This document shows positions 32,965-44,625 of a stretch of DNA of 64,000 bases, one piece after another. The stretch's first letter is position 1, and each line of letters starts with the position of its first letter. Below the pieces are notes generated by a model. It ran no database searches and was not told where the DNA came from. It was given only the letters and a program-made list of their open reading frames with translations. The DNA lies in assembly GCA_037044905.1 (NCBI GenBank), contig JBAOKB010000126.1:649509-713508 (forward strand), written 5' to 3'. The position numbers and the translations under genes are program-made. The stretch is from Hortaea werneckii (Eukaryota; Ascomycota; Dothideomycetes; Mycosphaerellales; Teratosphaeriaceae).

Positions 32965-35199
32965 ATGATCAACATTACTGTCGCACATTTACCAGCAGCA
33001 CCAAACAACTCTTCCATCGCTACTAAGCAGCTATTCAGCACGTACATTCAATATCTAGCGATCACTGAAAAGCAGATCGGCCGCAAGATGTCCCTTTCCA
33101 GACCTAGCGCTGCTAGGAGGGTGCCTAGGAATACCATCAGCTCAGATGCCGAGCGCATGCTTTCAACTCAGGAAGCCATGGCAGCAGCGTCATCCGCGGC
33201 AGGATATCCGCCCATGCCTAATCCCACAAGATTCTATTGGGAATACTGCACAACTCGTGGGCTGAAGAAGACTCCGCGCCAGGACTCTCTGGCTGCCGCC
33301 ACGCCACCTACCGCGACAGAAGACCCAGCAAGCCAATGGCAAGCACGAAAAGCAGACTCTGCGTCCCAAGCGGAAACATCGAGGGCTCAGCCCACGCAGC
33401 CTGAGCGAGCAGGGTTTTCTGGACCATCACCATCACCAATACATCACGTAGAGCGCTATCATGGAAACGCCCCGGTGCCTGTACCGGATCTTTCTGACCT
33501 CCTGAGAGCCTCTAACAAAGGTCGCGCTGCGCACTTCCTCTTCCGGACCATCGTCGCTCAGCCGGCGGATACCAAGATTCCGACGCCGAACCTGAAGGCC
33601 TTGGGACCTTCCGCCCAAGGCGGATTCGAAAAAGTTGTCTGGCTTGTTCCACAGGACGAGCTTTACAATATGTACAAGTCCGCCGTTATGGAGAGTGCGA
33701 AGGGAAACATTGGCAAGGAGCATGCCATGTACGACAGCTTGTTATCGCCGGACGAGTTTATGTCTTTGGTCCCCAAGCTGTACAAAGGTGCGGAAGTGCT
33801 TGGCCATGAGTTTCTGCAGGGAGTAGGCTGGAAGTCAGGACTGACTGGGGAAGATTTGACTAGAAAGATGGAAAGCATGCAGTTAAAGGAAGTGAATAGT
33901 GCTTCATTTCTGGTGGGCCGCGAAGATCATGCCACGAAAGCAAATGTCGATGACGAGCGCCACAAGCAGTATTTTGTGGACAAGGAAGAAGCAAAGGCGA
34001 AGATCGACATGGATCCTTACGACGAGCATGAGCCGGCGATCATGAAGCTCACGCTCACTATGCTTCTTGCTGGCCGCAAACTCGCGCGCCTTCCCGAACC
34101 GTCGCGCACTTATTACTGGCTCAAAATGTTCTACACTACCGGCATCAACGTGGAAACGTCCGAGTCGTCACTTTGGATGCACTACGAGCGGACTTTTGGC
34201 ATCTACAACGACGATGCTGGCGTTGACTCCCACCTCGATGACACTTCGCTAGTCAAGATGATCCACAAACTATACGACGATCTCGAAGAGACAGAGACCG
34301 CGCCGGGCGTATTCGTCATCTGGGGTCTGAGACCCAGAAAGCGCCATCTGTTCTCCGCAGACATCATCACACGCTACAGCCGTACGCAGGAATCCCACGT
34401 GGTCAAGCGATTGGAGCGCTGGCATTACTCGGGCGTCTTCCAACCTCCCCTCCGCATCGAAGAAGATCACGACCTGAATAAATTTCAGATGAGACTTTTC
34501 ATCGATCCGCTCTTGCCTCTTCCAGCTGACCGTGTAGGTCCTGTCACCCAGCGACTTCGCAATCTGAGATTGGGACTGAAACATGGAGATCATCAACCTG
34601 GCTTCCCGGGTACGAGTATGAAGTTGCTGCAGCGGCAGTACAAGGTCGATTACGAGGAATGGTTGGAGGAAGAAAGGAAGAGGGAAGAGGAGGAGGCTGC
34701 AAGAATGAACCAGCAGGTCGAATCTGGTAGTAGCTCTGCTGCCAACCAGGCCGCGAGCGGTGATCAAGTGGCTCGAAAGGATAAAGGGAAAGGCAAGCAA
34801 CCGGCGAACGCAGCAGTTGATTCGACACCATCGCCCAGAAGTCAATCGCACACACCTAAATCTGTCTCGCAAAACTCGGCGAGATCGGGACCTACACCGC
34901 CGCCTGGGACCACTTTGGGGGCCCACCATTCCCTCAAGGAAGTTGTGAATAAGCAGAACGACTGCCAGCATGGTTCGAAACAGACTATCGTGCCGATTGT
35001 CGTAAAGAAAGGCTCTCAGAAGTCGGTTGTCGCTCCCAACCGCCGCCCAACGAACGTTGTTGGTGAGGATCACCGGGGATCCGTAGATGATGGTGATGGC
35101 TATGAAGAGGCGGCAGCGGCGGCGGCGAATGCGACGGGAGGAAGCTCGAGGGCTCCTATGCAAGCTACGGTGGAATCGGGTAGTGGACCGGACGCTTGA
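32965..35199 (+). CDS. Uncharacterised 744-residue protein
   Basis: A single exon; an internal in-frame ATG at 33088 (703 residues) is an alternative start in good context. No family is recognised. The first 160 residues and the last 180 are disordered and Ser/Pro/Ala-rich. A globular core lies between about 170 and 560, with blocks such as EPSRTYYWLKMFYTTGINVE and YDDLEETETAPGVFVIWGLR. A charged helix follows (DYEEWLEEERKREEEEAARM). The long stop-free frame and biased codon use make it a real gene. The function is unknown. Confidence 0.72.
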   Translation: MINITVAHLPAAPNNSSIATKQLFSTYIQYLAITEKQIGRKMSLSRPSAARRVPRNTISSDAERMLSTQEAMAAASSAAGYPPMPNPTRFYWEYCTTRGLKKTPRQDSLAAATPPTATEDPASQWQARKADSASQAETSRAQPTQPERAGFSGPSPSPIHHVERYHGNAPVPVPDLSDLLRASNKGRAAHFLFRTIVAQPADTKIPTPNLKALGPSAQGGFEKVVWLVPQDELYNMYKSAVMESAKGNIGKEHAMYDSLLSPDEFMSLVPKLYKGAEVLGHEFLQGVGWKSGLTGEDLTRKMESMQLKEVNSASFLVGREDHATKANVDDERHKQYFVDKEEAKAKIDMDPYDEHEPAIMKLTLTMLLAGRKLARLPEPSRTYYWLKMFYTTGINVETSESSLWMHYERTFGIYNDDAGVDSHLDDTSLVKMIHKLYDDLEETETAPGVFVIWGLRPRKRHLFSADIITRYSRTQESHVVKRLERWHYSGVFQPPLRIEEDHDLNKFQMRLFIDPLLPLPADRVGPVTQRLRNLRLGLKHGDHQPGFPGTSMKLLQRQYKVDYEEWLEEERKREEEEAARMNQQVESGSSSAANQAASGDQVARKDKGKGKQPANAAVDSTPSPRSQSHTPKSVSQNSARSGPTPPPGTTLGAHHSLKEVVNKQNDCQHGSKQTIVPIVVKKGSQKSVVAPNRRPTNVVGEDHRGSVDDGDGYEEAAAAAANATGGSSRAPMQATVESGSGPDA

Positions 35200-35493
35200 A
35201 GTGGAGTCTGATGGTGGCGATTGACCGGTATGCTTGATTGAGCCGCCGTGGGGCGGTCCCACATCGCTGTATATTCCAGATTGGATTGCGCAGAGTCTTT
35301 TCGCTCGTATCATCAACAAGCTCTTTGATGACCGTTGATCGAGGTTCCAACTGTTCAGATTCAAAGCTATCTCTCTCATGCGGTGCAAGCTGCGGCATAT
35401 ATAGTTCCACACCCACTCACTCATGTCCAACCCTTCCACAATGCAGGAACAAAATCCAAAACACCCAACACCCGAATCTCGCACCCAAACACT

Positions 35494-37391
35494 CTACTCC
35501 CGCCCAACCCCTCCCACCTCCCCCTCTGCCTTCCGACAATCTATCCCATACCCCTTGACAATCCTCTTGCCAACCCCCTCCCCACTCCACCAAGCCCCCG
35601 TACTCGTCCCCAGCGCCACAAACGGCGCCGTATGCTCCCCTGCAAACCAGACGCCTCGCTTTGGCATCCCTTCCCGCATCCTCTCGATGTCTTTGTCCGC
35701 TTCTGCTGCCCCGACCGGGAAGTTACAGTAGCTTCCGTACCCCGCTAATTCGTCGCCTGTCCAGTTCGTGAAGAGGATGTCGCATGGTTGGCACGAAGGG
35801 TTGGTGGGGTTGTAGTTTGGTAGGCGGGAGATGTAGGGTTGGAAGAAGTCTAGGAGGGGTTGTTTGTCGCCATTCGTGGCGGTTGTTTGAGTTGATGGAC
35901 TGGATGTTTGATCCTTGCGCGGGCTGATGGTCGACAGGTATTGGCTGCATGCGCCGTAGGTGTAGAAGAGAAGGGTGGGTTGTGCGCAGGTTGCTGGGGT
36001 CAGCGCGGCTAGGTTCAGGGCTTGTTGATCCCAGCCTTCTTGGTCTGCGGGCGTGTTCGTGTAGTTTGTGGGTGGGAGGAAGTGAGCGAATCCTGGGAAT
36101 TGGGGCGTTTGGCCGCCGGAAGGAGGTTGGTGGAGCGGCATCGTTGTAGCGGTTACGTTTGGTGTCTTGTGTTCGGGATCGACATGGATTTGTTTGGTAT
36201 CATTGTGGGTTTGGCCCGGATCATCTTTTGGTGTCTGCTCGGCAGATCCATCGCCTATTACATCCCAAAAGGCAGTTGGAAACGTAATGTAAACCTTGTC
36301 CAAGCAGCCGTAACCTATACTCTCAATGGCCTCTCGTAATCTCGGTGGCAAAGGAGGATCGAACATCTTCTCATGCTTCCGTTTCAAGTATCCCAGTGGG
36401 CAAGTCACGACCACCTCGTCAAACTCTTCGCTCTCACCATTCTCCAATTCAATAGTTGGAGAGGAAACATCTTGGCCTCGTCCATCTGCCGAGCGTATGC
36501 GGGAGACTTTGGTATTCAACCTAATGTTAGCCTTCTCCTCCGCTGCTTTCGCCACTCTTGCTAAGATTTTGGAGTAAGTCCCCGCCACGAATGGATTCTC
36601 TCCCTCAATACACTCTTCGAGCCAGAAGAACTTCAGACTTTGCCTCCGCACGTCACTCCCTACGTATGCTCCCCACATATTCGTCGTCTGTAAGAATGCC
36701 GCACGTTTCGCTTTCGCCACTTCCTCCGGTTGGTCCAGGAACATTGACTTGGACTTCTCCACGAAGAAATCGTAGAGGCTCGTGTCCGGCGAGATGGACT
36801 CGTGATGGCTGTTGCTATATCTGAATGCATCTGCAATCACACCATCGTCCCATAATAGTGCGGCATACTCGGCTGATTCATCTGGGGGAAGAGGCTCGCC
36901 TGTGTGAGAGTAGAGAGCCTGCCGCTCATCCCATGCATGCAGCGATGTGTTCGTCTGGGAAGCTAGATGCATCATGGGGTTGTCCGAGGAGCCATGGATC
37001 CAGTTTGGGCCTCTATGAAGGTGGATCAGCCTGCGTTGACGATCATGGTAGTCCTGCATCGATCACAGGGGAAAGTGACATACAGGTCCACCACATGCTC
37101 TCCAACTCTACTCTGGGCTACTCGTCCACCGAGCCGATTTCTCGCTTCGAACATCGTCACCTTGCAGCCATTCTGGAGGAGGAAATCAGCGCATCTCAGA
37201 CCGGCAAGCCCGGCCCCTACGATGCCGACGTGGATTTGTCGTGCTTTGGAAGTGGCCACCCTGAGCATATCGCGTGGTGATTGGCTTTCGTTTTGGGTCT
37301 CGTGAGAGGCCGTCCTCGCTTCTAGATCGTTACGCATTCGCGACATGCCGTTGCCATCCAGGTAGACTCCGAAGTGTGTTTTACTTTCCAT
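35494..37391 (-). CDS. Flavin-containing amine oxidase (polyamine oxidase / LSD1-like)
   Basis: Exon 1 is 37391-37084 and exon 2 is 37012-35494, giving 608 residues. The FAD-binding GxGxxG motif is at residues 59-64 (VGAGLAGL), followed by the FEARNRLGGRV motif. The splice restores HVVDLGPNWIHG, a conserved substrate-channel motif of this family, which fixes the acceptor at 37013. The C-terminal FAD motif is WFAGEHTAPF followed by GTSTGAWWSGE. The enzyme should oxidise a secondary or primary amine with release of peroxide. A Pro/Thr-rich insert of about 80 residues lies in the middle, in sequence like HVDPEHKTPNVTATTMP. It converges on the 744-residue gene, with 294 bases between stops. Confidence 0.88.
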
Positions 37392-37989
37392 GATGGGTTA
37401 GCGATGTGCGCTCGAGGGGATTAAGTCTGCTCTGATTGATGCTATTGGAGGTGGGAAGAAACCGCTGACGATCATCGAAGGCACGCAATTTTACATCCGA
37501 TGGGGATAAGTATTCATTGTTTGATATGGCATCTCAGGATGGTGAACATTGGGTTCGAGACAGCCGATCATCACGTGGTCCAAGAATCCAGCTTGGCGGG
37601 AGCACAGAATGCGTACCTACCTGAGCGACCTTGCGTCAAGATTCACACTGGTGACGCATGAGCTTAGCAGTCTGGAGCCAATGTTTCTCTTGGCATTGCG
37701 TGAAAGAGGACAGACGGACAACACACTGCGTGAAGACACTTCTTGGATTTTTTCTGGGGGTGGAGAGCTTCTGCCGCAAAGACGCTCGAGCCACCTTCGG
37801 AGATAAGCTGATAAAAGGGTCGTATCTTTGTTGTCGTAGCTGGAATAAGTGCGAAAAAGACTCGTCTCTACTACAATGGCTCCCTGGCCGCATGGCACAA
37901 CACAAGCATCTATCTGGAGCTTCTGAGTCGTTCCAGCCAATTTCCATGCGCTGCATCACAATCTTACTGCCTGGAGACTTCCGGGAAAC
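37392..37989. other. Intergenic
   Basis: Between the start of the amine oxidase gene and the stop of the homeobox gene, both leftward. No gene is supported. Confidence 0.45.
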
Positions 37990-39833
37990 CTATCGCCAAT
38001 TGCCCTGACTTAGCGACAACAAGCCCTGTACGCAATCCAAGTCATCTTCAGAAGACGTGCTGTTGCTCTTGCGCTGGCGGTGCATGAATGCCGCAAGCTC
38101 AATGTCCTTTTCAGGGTCGTTACTATCGCCTTCCAAGCGTGCGGCTTTTCGCTTGGTGGAAGTTACACCGCTTTCACCGGGTCGGAAGGTGTTGGCCGCG
38201 TTTCGCTTTTCACCTAGTACTGGACGCCGGCTGGATGGGTCGCTGCCAGCAACTGGTTGTGAAGCAGGCTGACTACTTGGCACGTGGTCACGCTCCGGTG
38301 ACCAGTTCTCCTTGTCGGATTCGTTCCCAGGAATGGAGATCGAGATGGCTGATTCGGACTGTTTCAGCTTCGTTCGAGGTTTATCAGACGTCGTACTGGT
38401 CTGAGTGTGTTCAGCTTGCAATCTTCCACTAGAAGTGTTGGACCGCTGGAGCGTTGGGCGTTTGCTGTTCGGCTTATGACGCTTGATCTCAGACTGTGTT
38501 CTGGAAAGAAGCGAATTCCGTTTTGCCGGTAAATTGCCAAGCACACTCCTTCCGGACGCGGATCTGAGCAGGCCGATGGCATCTGCTGCGGAGCCACTCG
38601 CATCCTTTTCGGCCTTGTCTTCAAGCTCAGAACGCGCATCCTTGTCACACCAGAATTCCCAAGCGCGCGAATCTCGCGAACGACCACTGGCAGACCGCTG
38701 CAAGCTGTTGCGGCTTGCTGATGTAGGATCTCTTTGGGCTGGCGATGATGAGAACTGGGGAGCAGGGAGCGGCGTAGCCGACGTGGAGGGGAGCATGACT
38801 TGCTGTGATCGTGGCGGTGATGGCTCTTCACCGTTCTTTGTGGTCACAGTTGCGTTGCCGTCGAAGGACATCGAGAGGCGTACTGTAGACGCGGTCTTCT
38901 TCAGACGCCGCCTTGAATCTGGGAGAGGTGTGCCAGGGGCTGGTGCTGAAATGGGCGCAAAGAATTGCTCTGAATCATGCTGTCGTAGTGACTCGGCACT
39001 GCGACGGTTCGCTAGGTAGCCGAGATGCTGACCAGGCTGCTCCCAAGGCGCTGGAAGCCCGGGCACTGGTGGCCTTGCTGCACTCTCCGGGTGCGTCGCA
39101 TCGCTCGTGGCACGCAAATCCATGGCTGGAACGGCTGGCTGCATTGGCGCAACAGCAGCAGGTGGATGCTCGTATCCGGTTGTGCTCTGGCGGCGTACCT
39201 CAGTAACAGCTGGCTGGACGCCACGTGCTGTACCATGTACATTATGCTGCCTCTCGCCTTGCTCCTCACTCGTTGCGTCGGGGTGGATTTCTGGTAGATC
39301 GCTCGACGGCTCCGCGCTGGTACTATCAGCGCCTGTGGTTTGATTCGACTTGGCCATCTGGTACTGCGCAATCTCATGTGGTAGCAACGGTCTGGACTTC
39401 CGTCGCGAGCTCTGCCTTCGGTTCTGGAACCAGATCTGATTCGGTGTTGTTAGCGCGCACAGATTGAGCTACGCGCCGTCTGCATCTGATACTGACTTGA
39501 ACTTCTTTCTCGCCCATCGAGACCTGGTTGACGATGTCTAAACGCGCATTCTTGTCTGGCTTCGGGTCGCGTTTGTACGCGGCCTCAAGCACGGCCTGAT
39601 CCTCAGGACTATCGCGCGATCAGCAATCCGCCTTCGACTACTTCTCGTTTCCAGATACGCGTATCGTACCTGGTGCGCTTGCGCTTCTGGCGCGCCAATG
39701 GCTTGTCGTCGATGTGTGATTGCAAGTTGGGCAATGACGTGTTGGAATGATTCATGAATTCATAGCTGTTGCGAGGATTCCAAGATGATTCGGCGTCATG
39801 AGGGCCATGAGCCGTGGGTGACGAGTCGTCCAT
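37990..39833 (-). CDS. Homeobox transcription factor
   Basis: Exons 39833-39670, 39608-39497 and 39435-37990 join in phase to give 573 residues. The homeodomain spans roughly residues 45-108 and is built from all three exons. A basic arm ending KRKRT is followed by SPEDQAVLEAAYKRDPKPDK, helix 2 (ARLDIVNQVSMGEKEVQ) and the recognition helix IWFQNRRQSSRRKSR, with Trp94 and Asn97 in place. The remaining 460 residues are Ser/Pro-rich and look disordered. It should be a nuclear DNA-binding regulator. Resemblance to Yox1-type fungal homeobox proteins is possible but not shown, so no symbol is given. Confidence 0.88.
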
Positions 39834-40449
39834 GGGATGGTATCGTCGTGGCCAAGTACTGTCAGTGGCGGTGGTGGTGAGGTTGCGCTGCCAAACCGGA
39901 TTGGAAGCTTGTAGGTGAGATTGGGATGTTTAGGCGACGCGCCTCAGTGGAGTGGGACGCGACTTGAGCCGGGAAGATCCGCGGGGCCGGCTTCGCAAGT
40001 CGCGCCACCCAACCTCCTCCATCTTCACTTCCAGTCTGTTCACTGATCAAGTCCAAACCAACACGGTCAACATAGACGCGCTATGCGTCGCTGTCCGTAA
40101 TCCCGTCTACTGTCATATACTAATCGATCATATGGAACATGGGCCTCTAGTCTGCCTGTAAACATGCCGAGTTTTCAGGCAAACAAGGGTCCAAACCTCG
40201 GCTTGACGCGACCATCACTCGACACACGTGATGTGGAGTTGGACACCCCGCTGGACACCCCGCTACCCGCCCACGATACGCGCTTCCGCCGCTGCGATCA
40301 TGTACCAGCACTGCAGTTTTCCATTGATTACTGGATTCCAACGCGGCCGTGCCCACGCGAAATACGACCCAGTATCGCACTATGTATCTCATCCCTGACG
40401 CTAACGCATGCGGACCTCCGCTCAATAAACTGAGAGAAACTCTCCGCCA
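39834..40449. other. Intergenic
   Basis: Promoter of the homeobox gene and 3' flank of the second sugar transporter. A short tandem duplication GGACACCCCGCT occurs twice in a row near 40238-40263. Confidence 0.5.
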
Positions 40450-42180
40450 TCACACTGGCTGGCCAGCATCTTCGACCCGATCAACGCCAATCTCTCCTTT
40501 GCCATTCTCGAGCCTACTCGCTCGTCGCTCCTCCGGAATGCCGCCGGACTCTGTCAGCTTCATTGCATTGCGAGCGATCTCTTGTTTTTCCTCCTCGCTT
40601 ATCCCATACCAATGTGATGCAACGTGCTCATCTCCAAACAAGGTTCCGATCTCTTCAAGCGTTCGGTTCTTCGTTTCAGGGAACAAGAACCAGATGGCTG
40701 CTACATAGCAGACAGACGGACAGATCAAAACCAGATAGAATCTGCACGGTCAGTTAAGCGGAGTCAAGTGATGTAGGGGAGCCGGATTGCCACACTTACT
40801 TCCAACCAATAGCGTCCAGTGCAACCGGCGCTGCAACGAGTGTCACTTCGCTTCCAAGGTAGAAGACAGCGATACCAAGTGCAGTTCCTTGACTTCGGAG
40901 GTGATTAGGCCAGATCTCCGAAACATAGACATATTGTGTAGCATCCACGCAAAAGCACCACCACACGATGTAGAACCAAATGAAGAAGACGGCCGCATTC
41001 AGTCCCGCACTGTTGTTTGTATTCAGGAACTCTGCCGAGAGCGCAGCCAAGAATATTAGCGAGATGGTACAACCAGTGGATCCGATCAGCAATAGGGTTC
41101 TGCGACCCCAGCGGTCAACAAAGAAGAATGTCCAGATGTTTCCAGCGATGGTAAAGGTCGTCCAGCACGCATTCAGAAGCAAGGGCCGGAATCCACCAAG
41201 TCCGAGCGCCGCATAGATGAGGACGCCATAGTTCGTCATCACGAAGATACCGAGGAACTGGTCTCCCCACATGAGCAAGCTAGCAACCAGAGAGCGGCGA
41301 CGATTTGGTGCCGAACGGAAGATCTCAAGGAACCGAGAGGGATACTGCTTGTCCATCTCGTATTGTTTCTCCATCAAGTAGAACTCCTGCCTTGCAGCCA
41401 GATGATCCGGGTCTGAAGGTGTGGCATGGAGCCGCTTCACAACATCAAAAGCTTCTTCTCTCCGATCCTTCCCGAGCAACCAGCGAGGTGAGAAAGGTAT
41501 GAAGTGGTTCCCAGCCAGCACAACTAGCGGCGGTAAGCATTGCAACGCCAGAGGAAACCTCCAAGCAAAAGAAGCGTGCGGCGAATCCGATGGGAAGAAG
41601 TAGCAAGCGAACCCCATCCACCCTGCCCAAGCATATCCAAACGCATACATGATCCCCGTCACACACATCATAGCCCCTCTCGTCTCCGCCGTGCTGACTT
41701 CGCCTTGATACATGGGCACACAGACGGCAAGAATGCCTGCTCCAATTCCAGCAACCACCCTTCCGGCGATGAACATGCCGATGCTGATCGAGCCGGAACA
41801 TATTGCTCCGCCTACAATCAAGATCAGGCAGCCGAGTAACAGCGTTCGTTTCCTGCCGAAGGCATCCGCTGACCAGGCGCTGGTGAGACAACCAAGTATG
41901 GCTCCAGCGGAGTTGACTCCGTTCAGCGCTCCGATTATGTTCGTGGTGTGTTCATAGCCTGGCTGTCCTTGTGGTGCTAAATTGAAGTATGTGTAGACTG
42001 TTCTCAGTCAGTTGTGAGATTATTTGGAATCCGTTCGTCAACATGAAGCTTACAACTGGGCTGTCCGACTGTGCTTCCAATGATGGCCAAGCCGTAGGCA
42101 GTTGATAGCGTACCTAGGGCTACAAACACTACTACGAGTAGATTGTAGGTGTTGACGATGTGTCTGTTGTTGGTGAGCAT
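40450..42180 (-). CDS. MFS sugar transporter (lactose/hexose permease type)
   Basis: Exons 42180-42054, 41997-40800 and 40741-40450 join in phase to give 538 residues. Twelve membrane segments are predicted. Signatures include GRKRTLLLGC after the second segment, GRVVAGIGAGI, the FSPRWLLGKDRREEA central loop, VDRWGRRTLLLIG and the end PETKNRTLEEIGTLF. Members import mono- or disaccharides across the plasma membrane. It sits 681 bases downstream of the GMC oxidoreductase on the same strand, so the two may be co-regulated. This resembles a small sugar or alcohol catabolic pair, but that is inference. Confidence 0.9.
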
Positions 42181-42860
42181 GCTTGTGAATGTAGTATGTA
42201 AGTTAATTGGATTTTGTTTTAGAGTTGGTTGCTTCGAAGGGTGATTCCCATCAAAGAGCAATCTGGAAATTATCTCACCGGCATTGATCTCACAGCGATT
42301 GGTGAGGCTGCTAGCGGAGTTGCGTCCTACCCGAGGTCATGAAAATATGGAGATGATCTAGATAGCATCCTATCGGCACGTCATGAGACGATCTGGTACG
42401 TACCGTAGCTCTAACGCATGTCTATCGATGGCTTACTGCTGTGCAAGCCTGCCTTCAGCCTCTATTATTTCGGCAGGCTTGTCTTATGATGTGATTTGCG
42501 ACCGGGCCTCTGGCTACCTCGCACGGCATTTGCCCAGAAGACCGCACTAAGCAAATGCATGCAAGCTTCTGTCGCATCCAGAGCTTGAGGGAGGATGCAG
42601 GATTGGAGAGGGGAAGCTGATCATACGGCATTTTAACTTCGGGCCACGCTTTAAGCCGCATTCCATGGCAGTTATTCGTGTGTTTACCTTGTGAGTACTG
42701 TAACTTGAGCACAATTTACAATGATATACACCATAACGTTGCATTAAGAATTACTGGTCTCTGAGTAAGAACGAGCTTTGTCTGCCCGCTGAGATCAACG
42801 TCAGCTTCTTTCGGTGCTGAAACCAGACCTGCTTCTTATATTCATGCCATCCACTGCCTT
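42181..42860. other. Intergenic
   Basis: Promoter of the transporter and 3' flank of the broken GMC gene. No gene is supported. Confidence 0.45.
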
Positions 42861-44625
42861 TCATGTCTGTCTACTGATGCTCAAGTCGTTGCTAATAATA
42901 TCGGCAGCTCGCTCTGCTACGGCATACACAGTCGCGATGATATTGCCGCGTGGGATGATTGGTATTACGCTTGCATCGACGACCGGAGATTCTGTACGCC
43001 CTTGACCCTAAGATGTCCATCGACAACTTCTCCAAGCGCGCAGGTGCCACAGGGATGATAGTTTGTCACAGAGTACGCGCGGCACAGCTCTTTTGCGCTT
43101 TCGACATTATCCACAAGAGGATGTTGCTTCCCTCCTGGCTTAATGCACGATGCGAGTGGCTCTGTCTGAGCTATCTTCTGTAAGACCAGTACTTGTCTTG
43201 CATGCACCTCAAGGTCTACAGGGTGCGAGTAGTATTCGAACCTGATTTCCGGCTTTGCATTTGGGTCGCTTGATGAGATGTGCGAAGATCCGGTGGACAG
43301 TGGGTGGGACAGCATGGCATTGAACGTCAGGTAATTGCCTTCCGGTGCACCGACGACTGGCTTACGACTCAAGAAACTAACGGCCGTCGCTTCTTCCGGA
43401 GATTCGATCGCCCTCCGAATAAATGCATACCGTTTGCGCTCGTTTTCGGAGAGCTTATCGATCTTCAATTGCGCGTCCAATAGCGCTTTGAGCTCTTGCG
43501 TCTCATGAGGTCCCAAGAATGGAAGAAGCGGTGTATAGGAGAAAGAGAAAGCTCCTGCTTCAGCCCAAGGCCCTGATCGGTCAGTTTCGTACAGTTTGCG
43601 TGCTTCCTCGTTGGGCATTGAGCCAAAAGTTGGGATGTCGTCAGTCAGTTCGAAAGAAATCCCTGGTCTGATATGGTCTTGGAGGCCCTTTCCAACGCCC
43701 GGAACAGCCGCAGTCACACCGATTCCGTACTTTCGTAGGATCTGCGGGTCGCCGATACCCGACAGTTCCATGATTTTGGGGGTGTTGAAGGTGCCTGCAG
43801 CGAGTACGACTTCCGTTCTCGCACGAACCTCGTAAGATACACTGTCTTGCGAATAAACCACACCTCGCACAATTGGTGTAGCACTGTTTCGCTCTACGAT
43901 CAACCTGGTGACAGAGACGTTCGTAATGAGGTTGAGGTTGCTTCTGGCGAGAGCTGGCTCGAGGTACGCTGTCCCAGCGTGGCTTCGCTCATGCTTGTCG
44001 CCAGTTATATGGCAAGTCGATGTGTGTCCACCCACGGCATGTCCATCTAGCGGATCGTTGACATTGTCAAGTCCGAGATTACGAAAAGTCTCGTCCCATT
44101 CCTTTTGAAGTGGTTTCATCCGCATTGGGAAAGATGCTTGTATTGGACCTTTGCATTCTTGAATAGACGTATCACTGTGGGCAAGATTAAGAGCCTCCTT
44201 GACATCTTGCGGAGGTGGCACAATGCTCTGGAACTTCCGAAAGTATGGCGCTAGAGTCTGCCAACTCCAGTCCTCTTCGCTCACTTGTGCCCAAGCGTCG
44301 ATCTCGGCAGCTGATGGATATATGAGCGCAAAAGAGTTGATGGCGCTTGTACCGCCAATAACCCGTCCACGAGGATGGTTAATGACTCGATTGTTCAATT
44401 GGCGTTCTGGTTGAGAAGCGTACTGCCAATCGAAATGCGAATCACCCAAAGCGCTACCCGCCAAACCAGGAGCGTAAATGTGTTCGTCGTTGCTGCGATT
44501 TCTCCGGCCTCCAACACCAAGATCGACAGATTTGGATCTTCCGATAATCTGTTCGCTATGACACACCCAGCTGTGCCGGCACCTACGATGATTAAGTCGT
44601 AGTCGTAATGTTCCTTGACCGCCAT
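42861..44625 (-). pseudogene. GMC oxidoreductase with two frame breaks
   Basis: The homology to GMC flavoproteins runs the full length in three frames. The N-terminal FAD site DLIIVGAGTAGCVIANRL is in the frame that starts at 44625. After LVLEAG, near 44495-44505, the reading shifts. The body (INHPRGRVIGGTSAIN, then the active-site NYHPCGTCALGE) lies in another frame. A second shift near 42985 is needed to reach the C-terminal motif DASVIPIIPRGN and the stop at 42861. Each break fits loss of a single base in a short A or G run, and the total length plus two is an exact codon multiple (588 residues). It is either a recent pseudogene or an intact gene with two sequence errors. Family members oxidise alcohols, sugars or aldehydes. 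Confidence 0.8.

Noticed and set aside
34270..35484. Leftward 404-codon frame opposite the 744-residue gene
   Set aside because: Antisense to a better-supported frame; rich in Ser/Arg/Leu as expected for a shadow.
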